A stretch of DNA of 64,000 bases from Linum tenue (GCA_946122785.1 CAMGYJ010000006.1:42552066-42616065), one strand, 5' to 3'. Shown: positions 1 through 15,921, numbered from the stretch's first letter. Program-made: numbers and translations. The notes: generated by a model from the letters alone, not told the origin.

Positions 1-1920
1 TAGCGGTTTGCGCCTCCTCTGAATAAAAAAAACTACTATTGTTCAAGAAAGATGGACTCTTGTCCCGGTTGGTCAGTCTATTTAGCCCCCTTCTCCCTTA
101 TCCATGTTCTTCTCGGGAGGTAACTATTGCCAATGGTTAACGGGGAAATGGGTTGTGTTATATTAATGATTGTAGGAGATAGGGATTCAAGACATTGGAT
201 TTGAGGTTAAGATGCCGACGACTTTGAAATTGCCTCAGTAAGCAGTGGTACTAACCCTTTTCTTGGACGGGAAGAGGCAAAACGTGTCGGAGAACAAGGA
301 TGATGACCAGGCGGCGGAGGTGAGTAGCAACTGCCTTAAGGGCTCAAGGGACAAGGTTTCACCAGAATGAAAGAGTTTGGGGATTTATTTTGATGAATCA
401 GGGGGATGAATCGATGATAAGATAAGTGTAATTTTGATGGTTGTCAATTTAATAGTTATTTTAATTTTTTTGATTTAATTGTTTCTTAAATTGTAAGTGA
501 TTGGTTAAAAGTAATAAATTTTCATGTGGCTGTCAATCTATACGCAATCAAGATAAACACAAAACACAAGATAACGTGATTTAGACTAGTCCATGGTGAA
601 CGACGGCAGAGGTTTATTATTCTGGTGTTCGTTGAACTATACAATTCAGCCATGCAACAAATATAGACGGCTGTAGATTGTAGCTACTAACCCTAATCCG
701 GACAATTACATTTTAGTACATAAGCTTCTAATAGTGGCAAGGTCAAACGTTGAACTTCTTCTCACATCCTAAAAAATCATCCAACTCAGTAATAGGTTTG
801 CCAGTCTTAGTCAACTACCAATTGACTGGATGAAAATTTGACAGTTTTGTTTATTAAATTATTTTCGAAAAGATTTGATTATTATTTTGTTCAAAATGAA
901 AATTTTGATTATTAAATTTTTAATTGCCCTAACTGAAATTCACAAAAGTATGGTACTTCTCTTGGGTGGGATGGATGGAAGTTATAAGAATTGGGCGATG
1001 GGCCAATTTTGGTAAAGAGATGAAAAGAAATTTTATTGTTTGGTGAGTTTTCATTGAATAGTGGCATGCTTGCCATTTTCCAGATTGGTGACAATTCAAA
1101 ACTATCAACGTTCATTAAACAATAATTTGATGTTACTTGATCTAGTAGTAATTGTATTACTGGATATCATGTCGATATTATGAGAAGGATAATTCTTTTT
1201 AATATTAACTTGATTTATTGAAAATATTCAAAACCAATCTTATACCATCTGCAACAAGATTAGGATTTGCATGTGTCAAGATTTTGCACAAAATGTGTAA
1301 GCGGAATGAGAAGATCATTGCACCATTTAATTAATGGGATGGTGATACGTAAATGATTAGTGACAGGGCAATGAAATGCAGCCAAATGTGACTATACCAA
1401 AGTCCTCCTGGGTTGTCACAATTTGAAAGCTTATGCTATCAATCTCTAGTCACTGTCCTTGAACTTTTTTTTTTATTTTTTTTTAATTGGACACTGTCCT
1501 TGAACTTAAGTGGACCAATTCAACAACAAAGAGCATGAGCCAATAGGGCAAGAGGGAGGGAAGAATATGCATGAATATAGTTGTCAGGTTCCTAGCATAT
1601 ACGTCAGTTGAACCTGATTTAACTGTTGTCGGTTATGAAATCAACGTGAACATCATTAATATAACCCGTATGGACTTACGAATTCTAAGTAAAATAATGT
1701 TGTCTTAGTGAATTTTTTAATTAATATAAAAAATTTATTATTTATTTCATGAATTTAAAAGTCAAAAGTTGATTTTATTTATTGGATTATAAGTAAATTG
1801 TTCTCAAATATGTTTTATATATGATTAAATTCATTGAATGTTAATAATTTTCACATTTTTACATATTCTTTTATGGTTAAATAAAAAATTCATTAACCTT
1901 CAGACTCCCTTTTAAACTAA
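1..1920. other. AT-rich non-genic DNA
   Basis: No convincing reading frame, transposon terminus or RNA gene is visible. The only local structure noticed is a 16-bp direct repeat, CACTGTCCTTGAACTT, at 1451-1466 and 1492-1507, separated by a T-rich stretch. Base composition is typical of plant intergenic DNA. Confidence 0.6.
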
Positions 1921-2954
1921 GGGTCCTCTCATAACATACTGTTGTTTTTTACATGAAAACCCATGAAAAACACTATAGAAACTATACTCTATACTCTACG
2001 ATTACTGCCTGTATAACATCGAACTTTTGAGCTAATTCGAGACAACAACTGAGAGGGAAGCAGCACTCTATCATTACCATAACACTTTCGACAACGTTCC
2101 TTCCATACTAAACTCAATGCAACAGACCACACTAGCCGCCCAACTTTTTGGCGATGACCCTTCCCCTTCCATTTTGCAGTCCCCAGTTCAACATGGATGG
2201 CCAGTCTTGACAGTCAGGAACACTCCCAAAACCCTTTAAACATTCCTGCAAAACATGTTGGGTATAGGAACAAGAAGCAAAGAGGTGATCTCTGCTTTCC
2301 TGTCCACCTGGGCATAGCACACAAGAGGAGTCCACAATTTTCCCCCATGAAATCAACTTGTCCCTAGTATAGATTCTATCACGGATGATCAGCCATAGAA
2401 GAACAGTATGCTTAGGGATTCAATGTTTACCCCATACCAAATTAGTCCAAGGAATAGGAGGGAGAGGTGTATGAATTGAATCCCCAACCTTTTTGATGGA
2501 GAACCGAGGCATAGAGGAACCATCCCACTTCAAGGACACACCCTCACCTGTGATGAATGATTGAGCATCTTCCCTAGCTTTAAGGACATGTTTCCAAACC
2601 CAAGAGCCTACAGAAGTAGGAGAAATGCTCCAAATCGATCTGGCTTTGAGTCTTTACTTCCTTAGACCTGCTTTCAGCGAAAATATCCCAAATATGTCAG
2701 ATTACACACGCGTTGTTCCAAAGCTTGAAATCCCGCATCCCCAACCCATCTTCCTCCTTGAGCATTACAGCATACTTCCAAGCTGCCAGAGCACGAGATC
2801 GACTCCTTGTATCACTAACTCCCCATAGGAATATGTTGCAAATAGACTCTATCTCATGGAGAACCCCTTGCGGTAGAAGAAATATACCTATTCAATACCG
2901 AAGAACACTAGAAACAATAGAGGAGATAAGCTGAATACGACCAGCTAGCTTAAT
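1921..2954 (-). pseudogene. L1-type LINE ORF2, 3' half (end of RT domain and zf-RVT zinc-binding domain)
   Basis: On the minus strand, 2954 to about 2880 reads KLAGRIQLISSIVSSV, the conserved end of plant LINE reverse transcriptases. Around 2132-2356 follows CVLCPGGQESRDHLFASC, which has the C-x2-C...H-x3-C spacing of the zf-RVT domain near the C-terminus of plant L1 ORF2 proteins. Stops and frameshifts break the frame throughout, so it is dead. The 5' part of the same copy lies at 13327-14035; the two halves were separated by the LTR element 2960-13321. The 3' end is not sharply defined and is put near the A-rich stretch around 1950. Confidence 0.82.
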
Positions 2955-2959
2955 GATAA
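2955..2959. repeat. Left target-site duplication GATAA of the composite LTR element
   Basis: GATAA directly precedes the TG terminus at 2960 and is repeated at 13322-13326 directly after the CA terminus at 13321. Removing the element and one copy rejoins the two halves of the LINE in the expected order. Confidence 0.85.
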
Positions 2960-5324
2960 TGTAACACCCGAATTTTGCATTTAGGTTCAACCAACTATAA
3001 CCGAATTACTCGGATTGAACCAGTCACACTCGTACCCGAATTTACCCTGCAATTCCCAAATTTCACTTAGATAATTTCAACAGTTATTCTATAATTGTTC
3101 AAAGTTAACCTAAATACAATTTGACCGATAAATGGAGCAAATTCATTATATTTGGATTGGTCCTTTATTGTATATATCGGTTACTCCTTTTTCACCTTAA
3201 ATCCTCTTAGCAACCTAATTATAATAGGAGGCCGAAGCTAGAGAGAACAGAAACCAGTCTCTTTTTGTCCTCTCGGCTTCTCCCTTTCAGCAAGAGCCAG
3301 CTCCGCTATAGTTTCCTTCTCACCATTAGACCAAGACTATACCTTTTTCTTCCATGATCAGATGGCCGGCCGGACCATCCAAGGCCACCAACAACCAATG
3401 AAGGAATGGCTAAAAGAAAGGGGCCGTCGAGAGAAACGCCGGCCTAATCGCGGGACTCATCACCCAACAAGTTCTTGAGAAGGAGGACCCCATTCAAGCT
3501 TCCATCACCATCATCCTACCCTTTCCCCCCTGCCGCCACCTAGAAGATGAAGCTCATCAATTCAAGCGGTGGCAAGTGTGTCAGCCGAGGGCCTTGAAAA
3601 GGGAAGACCGGTTTTGGCTTAACAAAGTAAACCACTTACCTTCTTTCTTCTCCAGTAAGAGCCCAGTGGCGATCATGCGTTTTTGCCGTTGTTAGAGCTT
3701 TGTAGTAGGAAAATGAAATAAGGAATGCTTTCGGAGGTTGGCTTGGAAGGTGGCGTAGGGCCACACTTAAACTATATACAATTGGGACAAGTGGAAGGCA
3801 TGAAAATGAATTAGTATAATGGACTAACTTGCAAAGCTACACCTGCGAGTTGGAATTGCCAAGTAGTCATGAGGGTATTCAAGGGTAAAGCTAGTTTGGT
3901 AATCGATTTTGGTGGAAGAACTAATGGGTTGGTAGAAACTAAATAGATATGGGCGGACTTAGTGAATGTGAATACCTATGGCTAGTGCCCAGTGGATAGT
4001 TATCATATACATTAGCTAATGGAATGTATTTTGGGACTCAAAATGGAGCACGATTATGGGGTAAAAGACAGAGTTGACATAGTAATGGTGGGTCAACTTT
4101 TGATAAGAGCTAACTATACTGGTTGTACGTTCTAATGATGGAGTTTCATGTTGATTAGAGAGCTATCGGAGCTACGTTATGAGTATTATTCAAAGGAGGT
4201 AAAACATGAGAAATTTGACCGTGGAATCTTGCACGATGACATGGATCACTGGCAGTAAAGAAGGGTCATCTTCTCGCGGTGAGTGTAAAGGGGGTAAAAT
4301 CTCCGTCGTGGTCTTTAGTTTATGCTTCTATTTCAGTTATACTGTTAATTTATGAGTTTGCGCGATATGTGTGTGAGGCATCCCACCGCCTATGAGGGTG
4401 GAGGCACGCATTGTGCTATGTATAAATGTATGGATTTGAGATTTTAATAGCTTATTAATGGTAAGATGAAACACAGGGCGGTTAGGCCACTAATTGACGC
4501 GGTAGATGGTCGGATCACTGCTGGACGGCGAGACGTAACGCAGCAGTTGATCGAGTATGTTTGGATCACTACTGGACGGCGAGACATAACACAACAGTTG
4601 ATCGAGTATGTTGGGGTCACTACTGGATGGCTAGACGTAACGCAGTAGTTGACCGGGCATGCACTGGATGGCGAGACGTAACACAGTGCCATTGCGAAGT
4701 TGGGTATGCAACCGGACGGTGAGACATAACGCGGTTGGCATATTAGGGTAGGGACACCGGACGGCGATACGTAACGTGGTGGTCCCTAGTATTTGTGTGT
4801 TTGAGTTAAGGATAAAAGTAGATAACTTCCATAAGTACTAGAGGATAAAGTGTTAAGGATGAAAGCGAGAACGGTTTTCGTCTAAGTTAGGAAACCCGCT
4901 AATAATGTGTTTATTAAGTGCTTGCTTAGGGCAAATACCTTAGGAAGTAACGACGAGACTAACCCCTTCTCACTCACCAGGTTGAGGAAGGGTTAGCAGA
5001 GGTGGACTTCGAGAAGATGCAAAGCAAGGCGGGAAGCCGCTCTAGAGTGGACGAGATCAAAGAGAGCTCGGCGAGGAGTTAGAGCTATAGTTATTTCCAT
5101 TATTTTTGTTCATGATCATGGGTATATAAACTGGAGATTCGAGGTTTTGAGTATTAGTGGTCTTGTTGACCATGGACTGAGGTCACCCAACTGTTTAGGG
5201 CATTTTTTTTGAAATTCTTTTGGAAATGTTCGATTGTATTTGTTTTTATTAAATTTTTGAACATTATTTTGGTCGGCTCCGGAGCTATGAGTATTTCGGT
5301 GTTGAAAAAGATCGGGTCGTTACA
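2960..5324 (+). repeat. LTR-A of the composite element
   Basis: The terminal repeat starts TGTAACACCC right after the target duplication and ends GGGTCGTTACA immediately before the primer-binding site. Its reverse complement recurs at 6659-13143. At 4513-4788 it contains a run of six stem-loops (separate entry). The ends TGTAAC and GTTACA are imperfect inverted repeats, as expected for an LTR. Confidence 0.85.
4513..4788 (+). other. Array of six covarying stem-loops with 17-nt loops inside LTR-A
   Basis: Six units follow one another. Each has an inner stem, a loop of exactly 17 nt close to GACGGCGAGACGTAACG, the returning inner stem, usually one bulged nucleotide, then an outer stem. Loops lie at 4524-4540, 4575-4591, 4626-4642, 4667-4683, 4715-4731 and 4760-4776. 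Inner stems are ACTGCTG/CAGCAGT, ACTACTG/CAACAGT (imperfect), ACTACTG/CAGTAGT, GCACTG/CAGTGC, CAACCG/CGGTTG and ACCG/TGGT (one G-T pair). Outer stems are GATC/GATC twice, GGTC/GACC, AT/AT, TATG/CATA and TAGGGAC/GTCCCTA. The stems change in sequence but mostly keep pairing. Equivalent arrays occur in LTR-B and in both LTRs of E5. Function is unknown; an RNA structure in the LTR transcript or a repeated protein-binding site are both possible (the loop has an ACGT core). Confidence 0.8.
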
Positions 5325-5327
5325 TTT

Positions 5328-5340
5328 TGGCATCAGAGCC
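5328..5340 (+). other. Primer-binding site, initiator-tRNA-Met type
   Basis: TGGCATCAGAGCC begins 3 nt after the LTR-A end at 5324. The canonical plant site complementary to the 3' end of initiator tRNA-Met is TGGTATCAGAGC; one base differs. It fixes the direction of LTR-A and its internal region as plus strand. Confidence 0.85.
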
Positions 5341-6508
5341 GGTCTTCCTCTGTTTATTGGTTTCCAAGAAATACTGGAATATATGCTCAATTTTTAAAGG
5401 TTTTATTTTTAAAGATTTCAAGTCAAAGTTTGGCCAAACGAGTCAGAGTCTTTCGGGAATTTTTAGAATCTTCAGTATACTCTAATCATGATTAGGAAAA
5501 TAACTCCATTAGGCCCGCGTGACTATGATACGTCTCGGAAAGGAGAAGGAGCAGGTTCCTAGAGGGATCGTTTGGTGAAAATCCGTTCATGAGTGAGAAG
5601 AGGATGGTCAAGATAACTCATATCCTACAAGGATGCGAGCTAATCAGAGTGAGGTTCATGAAGGAGCCAAGTATTTAGTGCGTCGACAAGCGGTAGCCAA
5701 GGAGTTGCGGCAAATGGAGGCCATTATCTAGAGGAAATGATTCAAGGAAGGTTCGGTGAGTTCGCGAGAATCGAGCGTAGGGCTACGACCCCAAGGAGTT
5801 GTGGAAAGTTAGACTTTAAGAAATGCTAGGGGCTTATAAGCAAAGCGAAAGGAGAAATTATGTAGGTCTTAAGGAGCTGAAATGTTCTCAAGGTATCATT
5901 GCGTCAGGGCTAAGAGGGCATGGACCTGGTGAACTGGTTCGACGAAAAGACTTGGAAAAGAAGGAAACCACGATCGGGATAAATGGTGTAAAGAATGAGG
6001 AGGTAGTCGAGAGACCCTACAATTTACGGTAGCCATCAAAGGTAAAAAAATCCAAGGGATACGAGGAGCATCACCGGACCAGAGTAGGTTAAGAGTTAGA
6101 ATCTTGAAACTTGTCCAAGAAAATTCTTCAAGCTAGGCGAGAAACGATTGAAAGTAGAACGTCAGAGGAAGCAAGTAGAACTTTCAGGGAGGCGTTTCAA
6201 TGGACACGATAATGAGGACTTACGTAACATACTAAGGGACAGTGGGAAGGTAAAAGAAAGTTCGAGGTGATTCCAGGGAGAATGCCACCATGCCATAGTC
6301 GCATTTAGCAAGCAGCGGGCTGAGGAAGTGGTTTATGAGAAATGGGAGAGTTATCAGTCGACCAAGAACCATACGAATTGGACGCAAGGATTTATAGCTC
6401 TAAGTCGTACAAGGTAAAGGAATGATAAATCCCAGTAGTAGAAGGAGTACCACAAGTGAGACTTTGAGCTATCTCGATGAACAAATTTCGAGGTCGAAAT
6501 CTTTTCTT
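5341..6508 (+). other. Short internal region of the composite element, no recognisable gag or pol
   Basis: About 1.2 kb lies between primer site and polypurine tract. The longest open stretch (5823-6032) codes for a basic peptide that resembles no retrotransposon protein I know, and no protease, reverse transcriptase or integrase motif is visible. The last part, around 6485-6500, reads TTTCGAGGTCGAAATC, the usual lead-in to the gypsy 3' polypurine tract. This is what is left in a large non-autonomous derivative. Confidence 0.6.
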
Positions 6509-6658
6509 AAGGAGGGGGGAATGTGATATCCCAGTCGAGACAAGCGCTATTCAAATACAAGGCATCTCAGTCCAAGGTAAAGTACACTGATTTAATTACA
6601 GGGATATAGGTGATACCCGAACCGAGGTAAGGTGCTTTAGTCCCAAACTCGAGTGTTC
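6509..6658 (+). promoter_or_regulatory. Polypurine tract and segment X (first LTR-start-like junction)
   Basis: AAGGAGGGGGGAA (6509-6521) is a plus-strand polypurine tract. It is followed directly by TGTGATATCCCAGTCGAGAC, which looks like an LTR start but differs from the LTR-A start. Segment X runs to 6658 and then meets the inverted end of LTR-B abruptly. The reverse complement of X forms the right end of the whole element (13185-13321). In E5 the order polypurine tract, X-like segment, second tract, LTR is seen undisturbed. Confidence 0.7.
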
Positions 6659-7194
6659 TGTAACGAGCCAATCTTTTTCAACACCGAAATACTCATGGCC
6701 TTAGAGCCGACCAAAATAATGTTCAAGACTTTAATAAAAACAAATACAACCGAACTTTTCCAAAAGAATTTTAAAAGAAATGCCCTAAACAGTTGGGCGA
6801 CCTCAGTCCATGGTCAACAAGACCACTAATACTCAAAACCTCGAATCTCTAGTTTATATACCCTTGATCATGAATAAAAATAATGGAAATAACTATAGCT
6901 CTAACTCCTTGCTGAGCTCCCCTCGATCTCGTCCACTCTGGAGCGGCTTCCCGCCTTGCTTAGCATCTTCTGGAAGTCCACCTCTCCTAACCCTTCCTCG
7001 ACCTGGTGAGTGAGAAGGGGTCAGTCTCGTCGTTACTTCCTAAGGTCTTTGCCCTAAGCAAACCCTTACTAAACACATTATTAGCTGGTTTCCTACCTTT
7101 GATGCAAACCGTTCTCGCTCTCATCCTTAACACTTTATCCTCTAGTACTTATAGAAGTTATCTACTTCTATCCTTAACTCAAACACACAAATAC

Positions 7195-7470
7195 TAGGGA
7201 CCACCACATTACGTATCGCCGTCCGGGGTCCCTACCCTAATATGCCAACCGCGTTACGTCTCGCCATCCGGTTGCATACCCAACTCGGCAATGGCACTGC
7301 GTTAAGTCTCGTCGTCCAATGCATGCCCGGTCCACTAGTGCGTTACGTCTCGCCGTCCAATAGTGACCCCAACATACTCGATCAACTGTTGCGTTATGTC
7401 TCACCGTCCAGTAGTGACCCCAACATACTCAATCAACTGTTGCGTTATGTCTCGCCGTCCAGCAGTGATC
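7195..7470 (-). other. Stem-loop array of LTR-B
   Basis: Minus-strand copy of the array at 4513-4788. The loops are again 17 nt, for example GACGGCGATACGTAATG. Units keep pairs such as CAACCG/CGGTTG, GCATTG/CAGTGC (with a T-G pair) and GGGACC/GGTCCC. Two units have lost perfect inner pairing (ACTACTG with CAACAGT), so conservation is strong but not absolute. Confidence 0.7.
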
Positions 7471-8405
7471 CGACCATCTACCGCATTCAGTAGTGGCCCA
7501 ACCATCCGGGGGTTCATCTTACCATTAATCAGTATTACAATCCCAAATACATACATTTATACATAGCACAATGCGTGCCTCAACCCTTATAGGCGGTGGG
7601 ATGCCTCACACACATAACGCGCAAACTCATAAATTAACCAGCATAACTGAAATAAAAGCATAAACTAAAGACCTCAACAGAGATTTTACCCCCTTTACAC
7701 TCACCTCAAGAAGAAGACCCTTCTTTACTGCCAGTGATCCATGTCATCGTGCAAGATTCCACGGTCAAATTTCTCGTGTTTTACCTCCTTTGAATAATAC
7801 TCATAACTTAGCTCCGATAGCTCTCTAATCATGATGAAACTCCATCATTAGAACGTACAACCAGTATAGTTAGCTCTTATCAAAAGTTGACCCACCATTA
7901 CTATTTCAACTCTGTCTTTTACCCCATAATTGTGCTCCATTTTGAGTCCCAAAATACATTCCATTAGCTAATGTATATGATAACTATCCACTAGCTCTGG
8001 CCATAGCCATTCACTTTCACTAAGTCCGCACATATCTATTTAGTTTCCACCAACCCATTAGTTCTTCCACCAAAATCAATTACCAAACTAGCTTTACCCA
8101 TGAATACCCTCATGACTACTTGGCAATTCCAACTCGCATGTGTAGCTTTGCAAGTTAGTCCATTATACGAATTCATTTTCATGCCTTCCACTTGTCCCAA
8201 TTGTATATAGTTTAAGTGTGGCCCTACGCCAACTTCCAAGCCAACCTTCGAAAGCATTCCTTATTCCATTTTCCTACTACAAAGCTCTAACAATGATAAA
8301 AACTCATGATCGCCATTGGGCTCTTACTGGAGAACAAAGAATGTAAGCGGTTTACCTTGTTCAGCCAAAACCGGTCTTACCTTTGCAAGGCCCTCGGCTG
8401 ACACA

Positions 8406-12521
<4,116 letters not shown>

Positions 12522-13143
12522 ACACTTGCCACCGCTTGAATTGATGAGCTCCATCTTCTAGGTGGCGGCAGGGGGAAAATGGTAGGATGATGGTGATGGA
12601 AGCTTGAACGGGGTCGTCATTCTCAAGAACTTGTCGGGTGACGAGTCCTGCGATCAGGCTGACGTTTCTCTCGATGACCCCTTTCTACTAGCCACTGCTT
12701 CATTGGTTGTTTGTGGCCTTGGATGGTCCGGCCGGCCATCGGATCATGGAAGAAAAAGGTACAGTCTTGTTCTAAAGGGGAGAAGGCAGCTGTAGTGGAG
12801 CTGGCTCTCGCTGAAAGGAAGAAGCCGAGAGGACAAAAAAGAGACTGGTTTCGGTTCTCTCTAGCTTCAACTTCCTATTATAATTAGGTTTCTAAAAGGA
12901 TTTAAGGTGAAAAAGGAGTAACCGATATGTACAATAAAGGGCCAGTCCAAATATAATTAATTTGCTCCATTTATCGGTCAAATTGTATTTAGGTTAACTT
13001 AGAACAATTATAGAATATTTGTTGAAAATATCTAAGGGCAATTTGGGAATTGCAGGGTAAATTTTGGTACGGGTGTGACTTGTTCAATCCGAGTAATTCG
13101 GTTATAGTTGGTTGAACCTAACTACAAATTTCGGGGTGTTACA

Positions 13144-13321
13144 TTTCTACACCCTTATAAAAATTCGTCCTCAAATTTTGGATTGAACACTCGAGCTTGG
13201 GACTAAAGCACCTTACCTCGGTTCGGGTATCACCTATATCCCTGTAGTTTAATCAATATACTCTACCTTGACCTGAGATGCCTTGTATTTGAATAGCGCT
13301 TGTCTCGACTGGGATATCACA
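13144..13321 (-). promoter_or_regulatory. Inverted second polypurine tract and segment X at the right end of the composite element
   Basis: On the minus strand this reads from the terminus TGTGATATCCC through segment X, then TTTGAGGACGAATTTTTA and TAAGGGTGTAGAAA, then the LTR-B start TGTAACACCCC. Thus X lies between two LTR-start-like junctions. The right terminus of the whole element (13321, followed by GATAA) is the start of X, not the start of an LTR of the LTR-A type. Confidence 0.75.
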
Positions 13322-13326
13322 GATAA

Positions 13327-14035
13327 AGACTGCTATCCTCGGATTCTAGCTGTGATCTTTTCTACCAACAGAGAGCAATATGCTTTCGAAAGTTTACCTG
13401 CAATGAGTGGCACCCCCAAGTACTTGATAGGAAACGAACCAAGAGGAAACCCAGTCCCCATCGCTATGTTTTGTTGCTTAGTGACACCAATATCTCCAAA
13501 GAATATCTGACTCTTTTCTGAATTGAATTTAAGCCCAGAAAGATGATAGAAGTCTGTCAACAGACCCTTAATCTTCTCCACATCAGACTCAGTACCATTA
13601 GAAAAAAATAAGAAGGTCATCGGCAAAACATAAATGGGTAATCTACAATGATTTACATCTTGGGTGATAGGGAAGATCCCCTGCCCTAGCAGATTTCAGC
13701 AATAAACAAGAAAAAACTTCCATGGCTATCGTGAAAAGATACGGGGATAGGGGATCACCCTGTCTCATTCCCTTTCCCCCAAGAAAATAGCCATATAGAC
13801 CTCCATTTAATGAGGCACTAAACATTGGAGGAGACGACACAAACTTGTACTAGATTCACATATCAGGCCGACGTTCCTATCATAGTCATGACTTTAAACA
13901 AAAATTAGTATTAGCCCGCCCCCCCCCCCCACAACTTCTTATAGAAATCCACAGCCATTTTACCCATCATCTTCACATCTGTAACTTCCTGAGTTTCAGC
14001 AGAGATAAGGTGGTCAATAGTTGTCAAACCAGTTG
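13327..14035 (-). pseudogene. L1-type LINE ORF2, central reverse-transcriptase part
   Basis: On the minus strand 13840-13643 contains GKGMRQGDPLSPYLFTIAME, and around 13636-13620 FADDLLIF, the catalytic FADD motif of plant LINE reverse transcriptases. 13626-13333 contains LKFNSEKSQIFFG and IKYLGVPL, further standard RT blocks. A piece near 14000 reads VTDVKMMGKMAVDFYKKL, matching the region upstream of the RT domain, after which an internal deletion and a run of G break the frame. It continues at 2954 after removal of the LTR insertion, with a frameshift near the junction. No intact product is possible. Confidence 0.85.
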
Positions 14036-14639
14036 TACTATCGGTCGTACCATTACACTTGTCAAATCAGCATAACGATATAAACCGGTTTGACATGTTG
14101 TTGTACATGAATAATGAAGGAACATTTTGAACTTTTCTTTCTTCCTTTTCATTTTTCTTGTCTCTTTAATCCAACTTGCCCTACTACATTTTATGTTTTA
14201 AGAGATATATTTATTATAGATATCATAACGTTCAGATTAGGATGCTAACACTCAAAGAGTGAAAGAGGTAGATTGAGGCTGTAAAATTACATATAAAATT
14301 CGTATAAAATTTAAAAAAGAGTATTTGGTAAGGCTTTAGCCCTCTCTCCCCCAGTTATCACCACGTTATTCAGCCCACTCATTCAGATTCTTAACTCCGC
14401 CACTGACACTCAATTCATTAGTATGGTGTTAATATTCATTTCAATCAATAGAAATGTTTCGGTTTTGATAAAAAAAATTATTTTCAATGGGTTAACAATA
14501 ATTAATGCTAATTTTAAAAAGGAGGGGCATGCTTGTAATTTTGAAAAATAGGAGGGAACAAATGTGTGATGTTCCGCCCTGACCACACGTATCATGAAGC
14601 AAACCACAAAACACACACTAGAAACATAACAAACCACAC
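14036..14639. other. Non-genic DNA
   Basis: AT-rich sequence without recognised domain, terminus or repeat. A minus-strand open frame at 14410-14730 partly overlaps the degenerate edge of the minisatellite and looks like a by-product of repeat composition. Confidence 0.5.
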
Positions 14640-15112
14640 AAAAAATAACAGAAAGTAGACCAGAATGCTTATAAAGCAGACCAAAACCTCGCCACACCAA
14701 CACATACATAAAGCATACTAAAAAATTCAAAACTTACCCCAACTTTCTTAAAGCATACAAAAACCTTATAAAGATTACCATAAGTCCCTTGAAGAAGACC
14801 AGAAACCTTATAAACTAGACCATAGATTCCTAAAAGCACACCAGAAACCTCATAAAGCCTATCACAGGTTCCTTAAAACACACAAGAAACCTCGTAAAGC
14901 TGAGAACAAGTTTCTCAAAGCGAGCCAGAAACCTCATAAAATAGACTACAAGTTCTCTGAAGCAGACCAAAATCTTATAAAGTTGACCAAAAGTTCCCTA
15001 ATACAGAGCATAAATATGTGCAAACAACCAGAACTCTCATGAAGCATACCAGAAAGACGAGAAATCACACCACAAACTCATAAAATAAACCATAAACGTT
15101 ATAAAGGATGAC
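14640..15112. repeat. Degenerate 42-bp tandem repeat (minisatellite)
   Basis: From 14757 to about 15005 units of 41-42 bp begin with variants of ACCAGAAACCTCATAAAGC and end with a variant of GGTTCCTTAAAGCAC. Unit starts can be placed at about 14757, 14798, 14840, 14882, 14924 and 14966. The flanks (14640-14756 and 15006-15112) hold older, more degenerate units. 42 bp is divisible by three, so some frames stay open for a few units, but every unit differs and no start or domain supports a gene. Confidence 0.75.
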
Positions 15113-15467
15113 AAGTAATAAGAAAAATATAATGGTGAAATAATTTTTTTTATGGTTAAATCAAAATTCAATTAAGTTTTGGACAACCTAAGAACATGCA
15201 TCATTTTTCCAAACTATCAAACATAACCATCAAAGGCACTAACGTAAAAACAAAATTGTAAACTATCTATACAGATCCACATGAATCACCATTTCAACTC
15301 CAGCTTGTTCAAGCTAGTTTGTAACCCTTTGCACTATTGGCAGCTACATTTTGCAGCAAACTCTTCAGTCGCTTGCACAAGAGCAAAGGTGATGAAGTAG
15401 CATTTTTCCTATACATTTGAACACATATTTCTCTCCATGCAAAACTCACAACTAATCCCCATATTTC
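15113..15467. other. Non-genic DNA
   Basis: Nothing recognised; moderately AT-rich. The last bases run into the copia LTR end at 15468. Confidence 0.5.
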
Positions 15468-15540
15468 CTAATTCTTAGGGAAACCACGTAAATCCGGTGT
15501 TCGTGTTTGTCGATTTTGTTTTCTTATCATGGTATCAGAG
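15468..15540 (+). repeat. End of a copia 5' LTR plus primer-binding site (Cop2 family)
   Basis: 15468-15529 matches the last part of the Cop2 3' LTR at 28894-28955 (both contain AGGGAAACCA and end TTTTCTTATCA). TGGTATCAGAG follows directly at 15530-15540, a standard initiator-tRNA-Met primer site. It is probably the 5' end of the copia element whose pol and 3' LTR resume at 26574, after insertion of Cop1 and E1 and loss of gag and the first part of pol; separate copies cannot be excluded. Confidence 0.65.
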
Positions 15541-15549
15541 TGTCTTGTT

Positions 15550-15849
15550 TGATAAAGCAATTGAAAGCAAACTGACAAGCTTTCTTATTCTCAATAAGGG
15601 AGTTTAAATACAAGAGTGAGCACCATGAAGTTCGGCCACTCACTAACAGAAGGATCATAGATCCAGGACTCTAGCAACAACTAACAAACTCTTCTATCTT
15701 CCTGCTACTGACTCTAACTAAGCCAACTCTTACAGATGGACTTGACTGACTCAAAAAATAAACAGCAGGGACCAAAGATAAATAAACCATAACGTCTACT
15801 TTCCAACGGCTAGCTTCTGAAGAGAAGAACAACCCGCCTTTCTTCAACA
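15550..15849 (-). repeat. 3' LTR of Cop1
   Basis: 300 bp; on the minus strand starts TGTTGAAGAAAGG and ends CAATTGCTTTATCA. The preceding polypurine tract lies at 15850-15861. The first 149 bp (plus-strand order) recur at 20076-20224. Confidence 0.85.
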
Positions 15850-15921
15850 ACCTCCCTTGAAATGAAAAAACTTTAGTCAAGGTTTTCAGATCACTTCATC
15901 AAACCATTACTGCAGCTCACT

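Noticed and set aside
6522..6658. Segment X read as the start of a separate solo LTR
   Set aside because: It has no matching end, and E5 shows the same kind of segment between two polypurine tracts in an ordinary element; treated as part of the 3' region instead.
7195..7470. Possible CRISPR-like array because of regular repeats and spacers
   Set aside because: Plant nuclear context, units are stem-loops whose variable parts pair with each other, and the array is part of an LTR.
14410..14730. Cysteine- and valine-rich 106-codon minus-strand frame
   Set aside because: It overlaps the degenerate edge of the minisatellite and has a low-complexity composition explained by the repeat.
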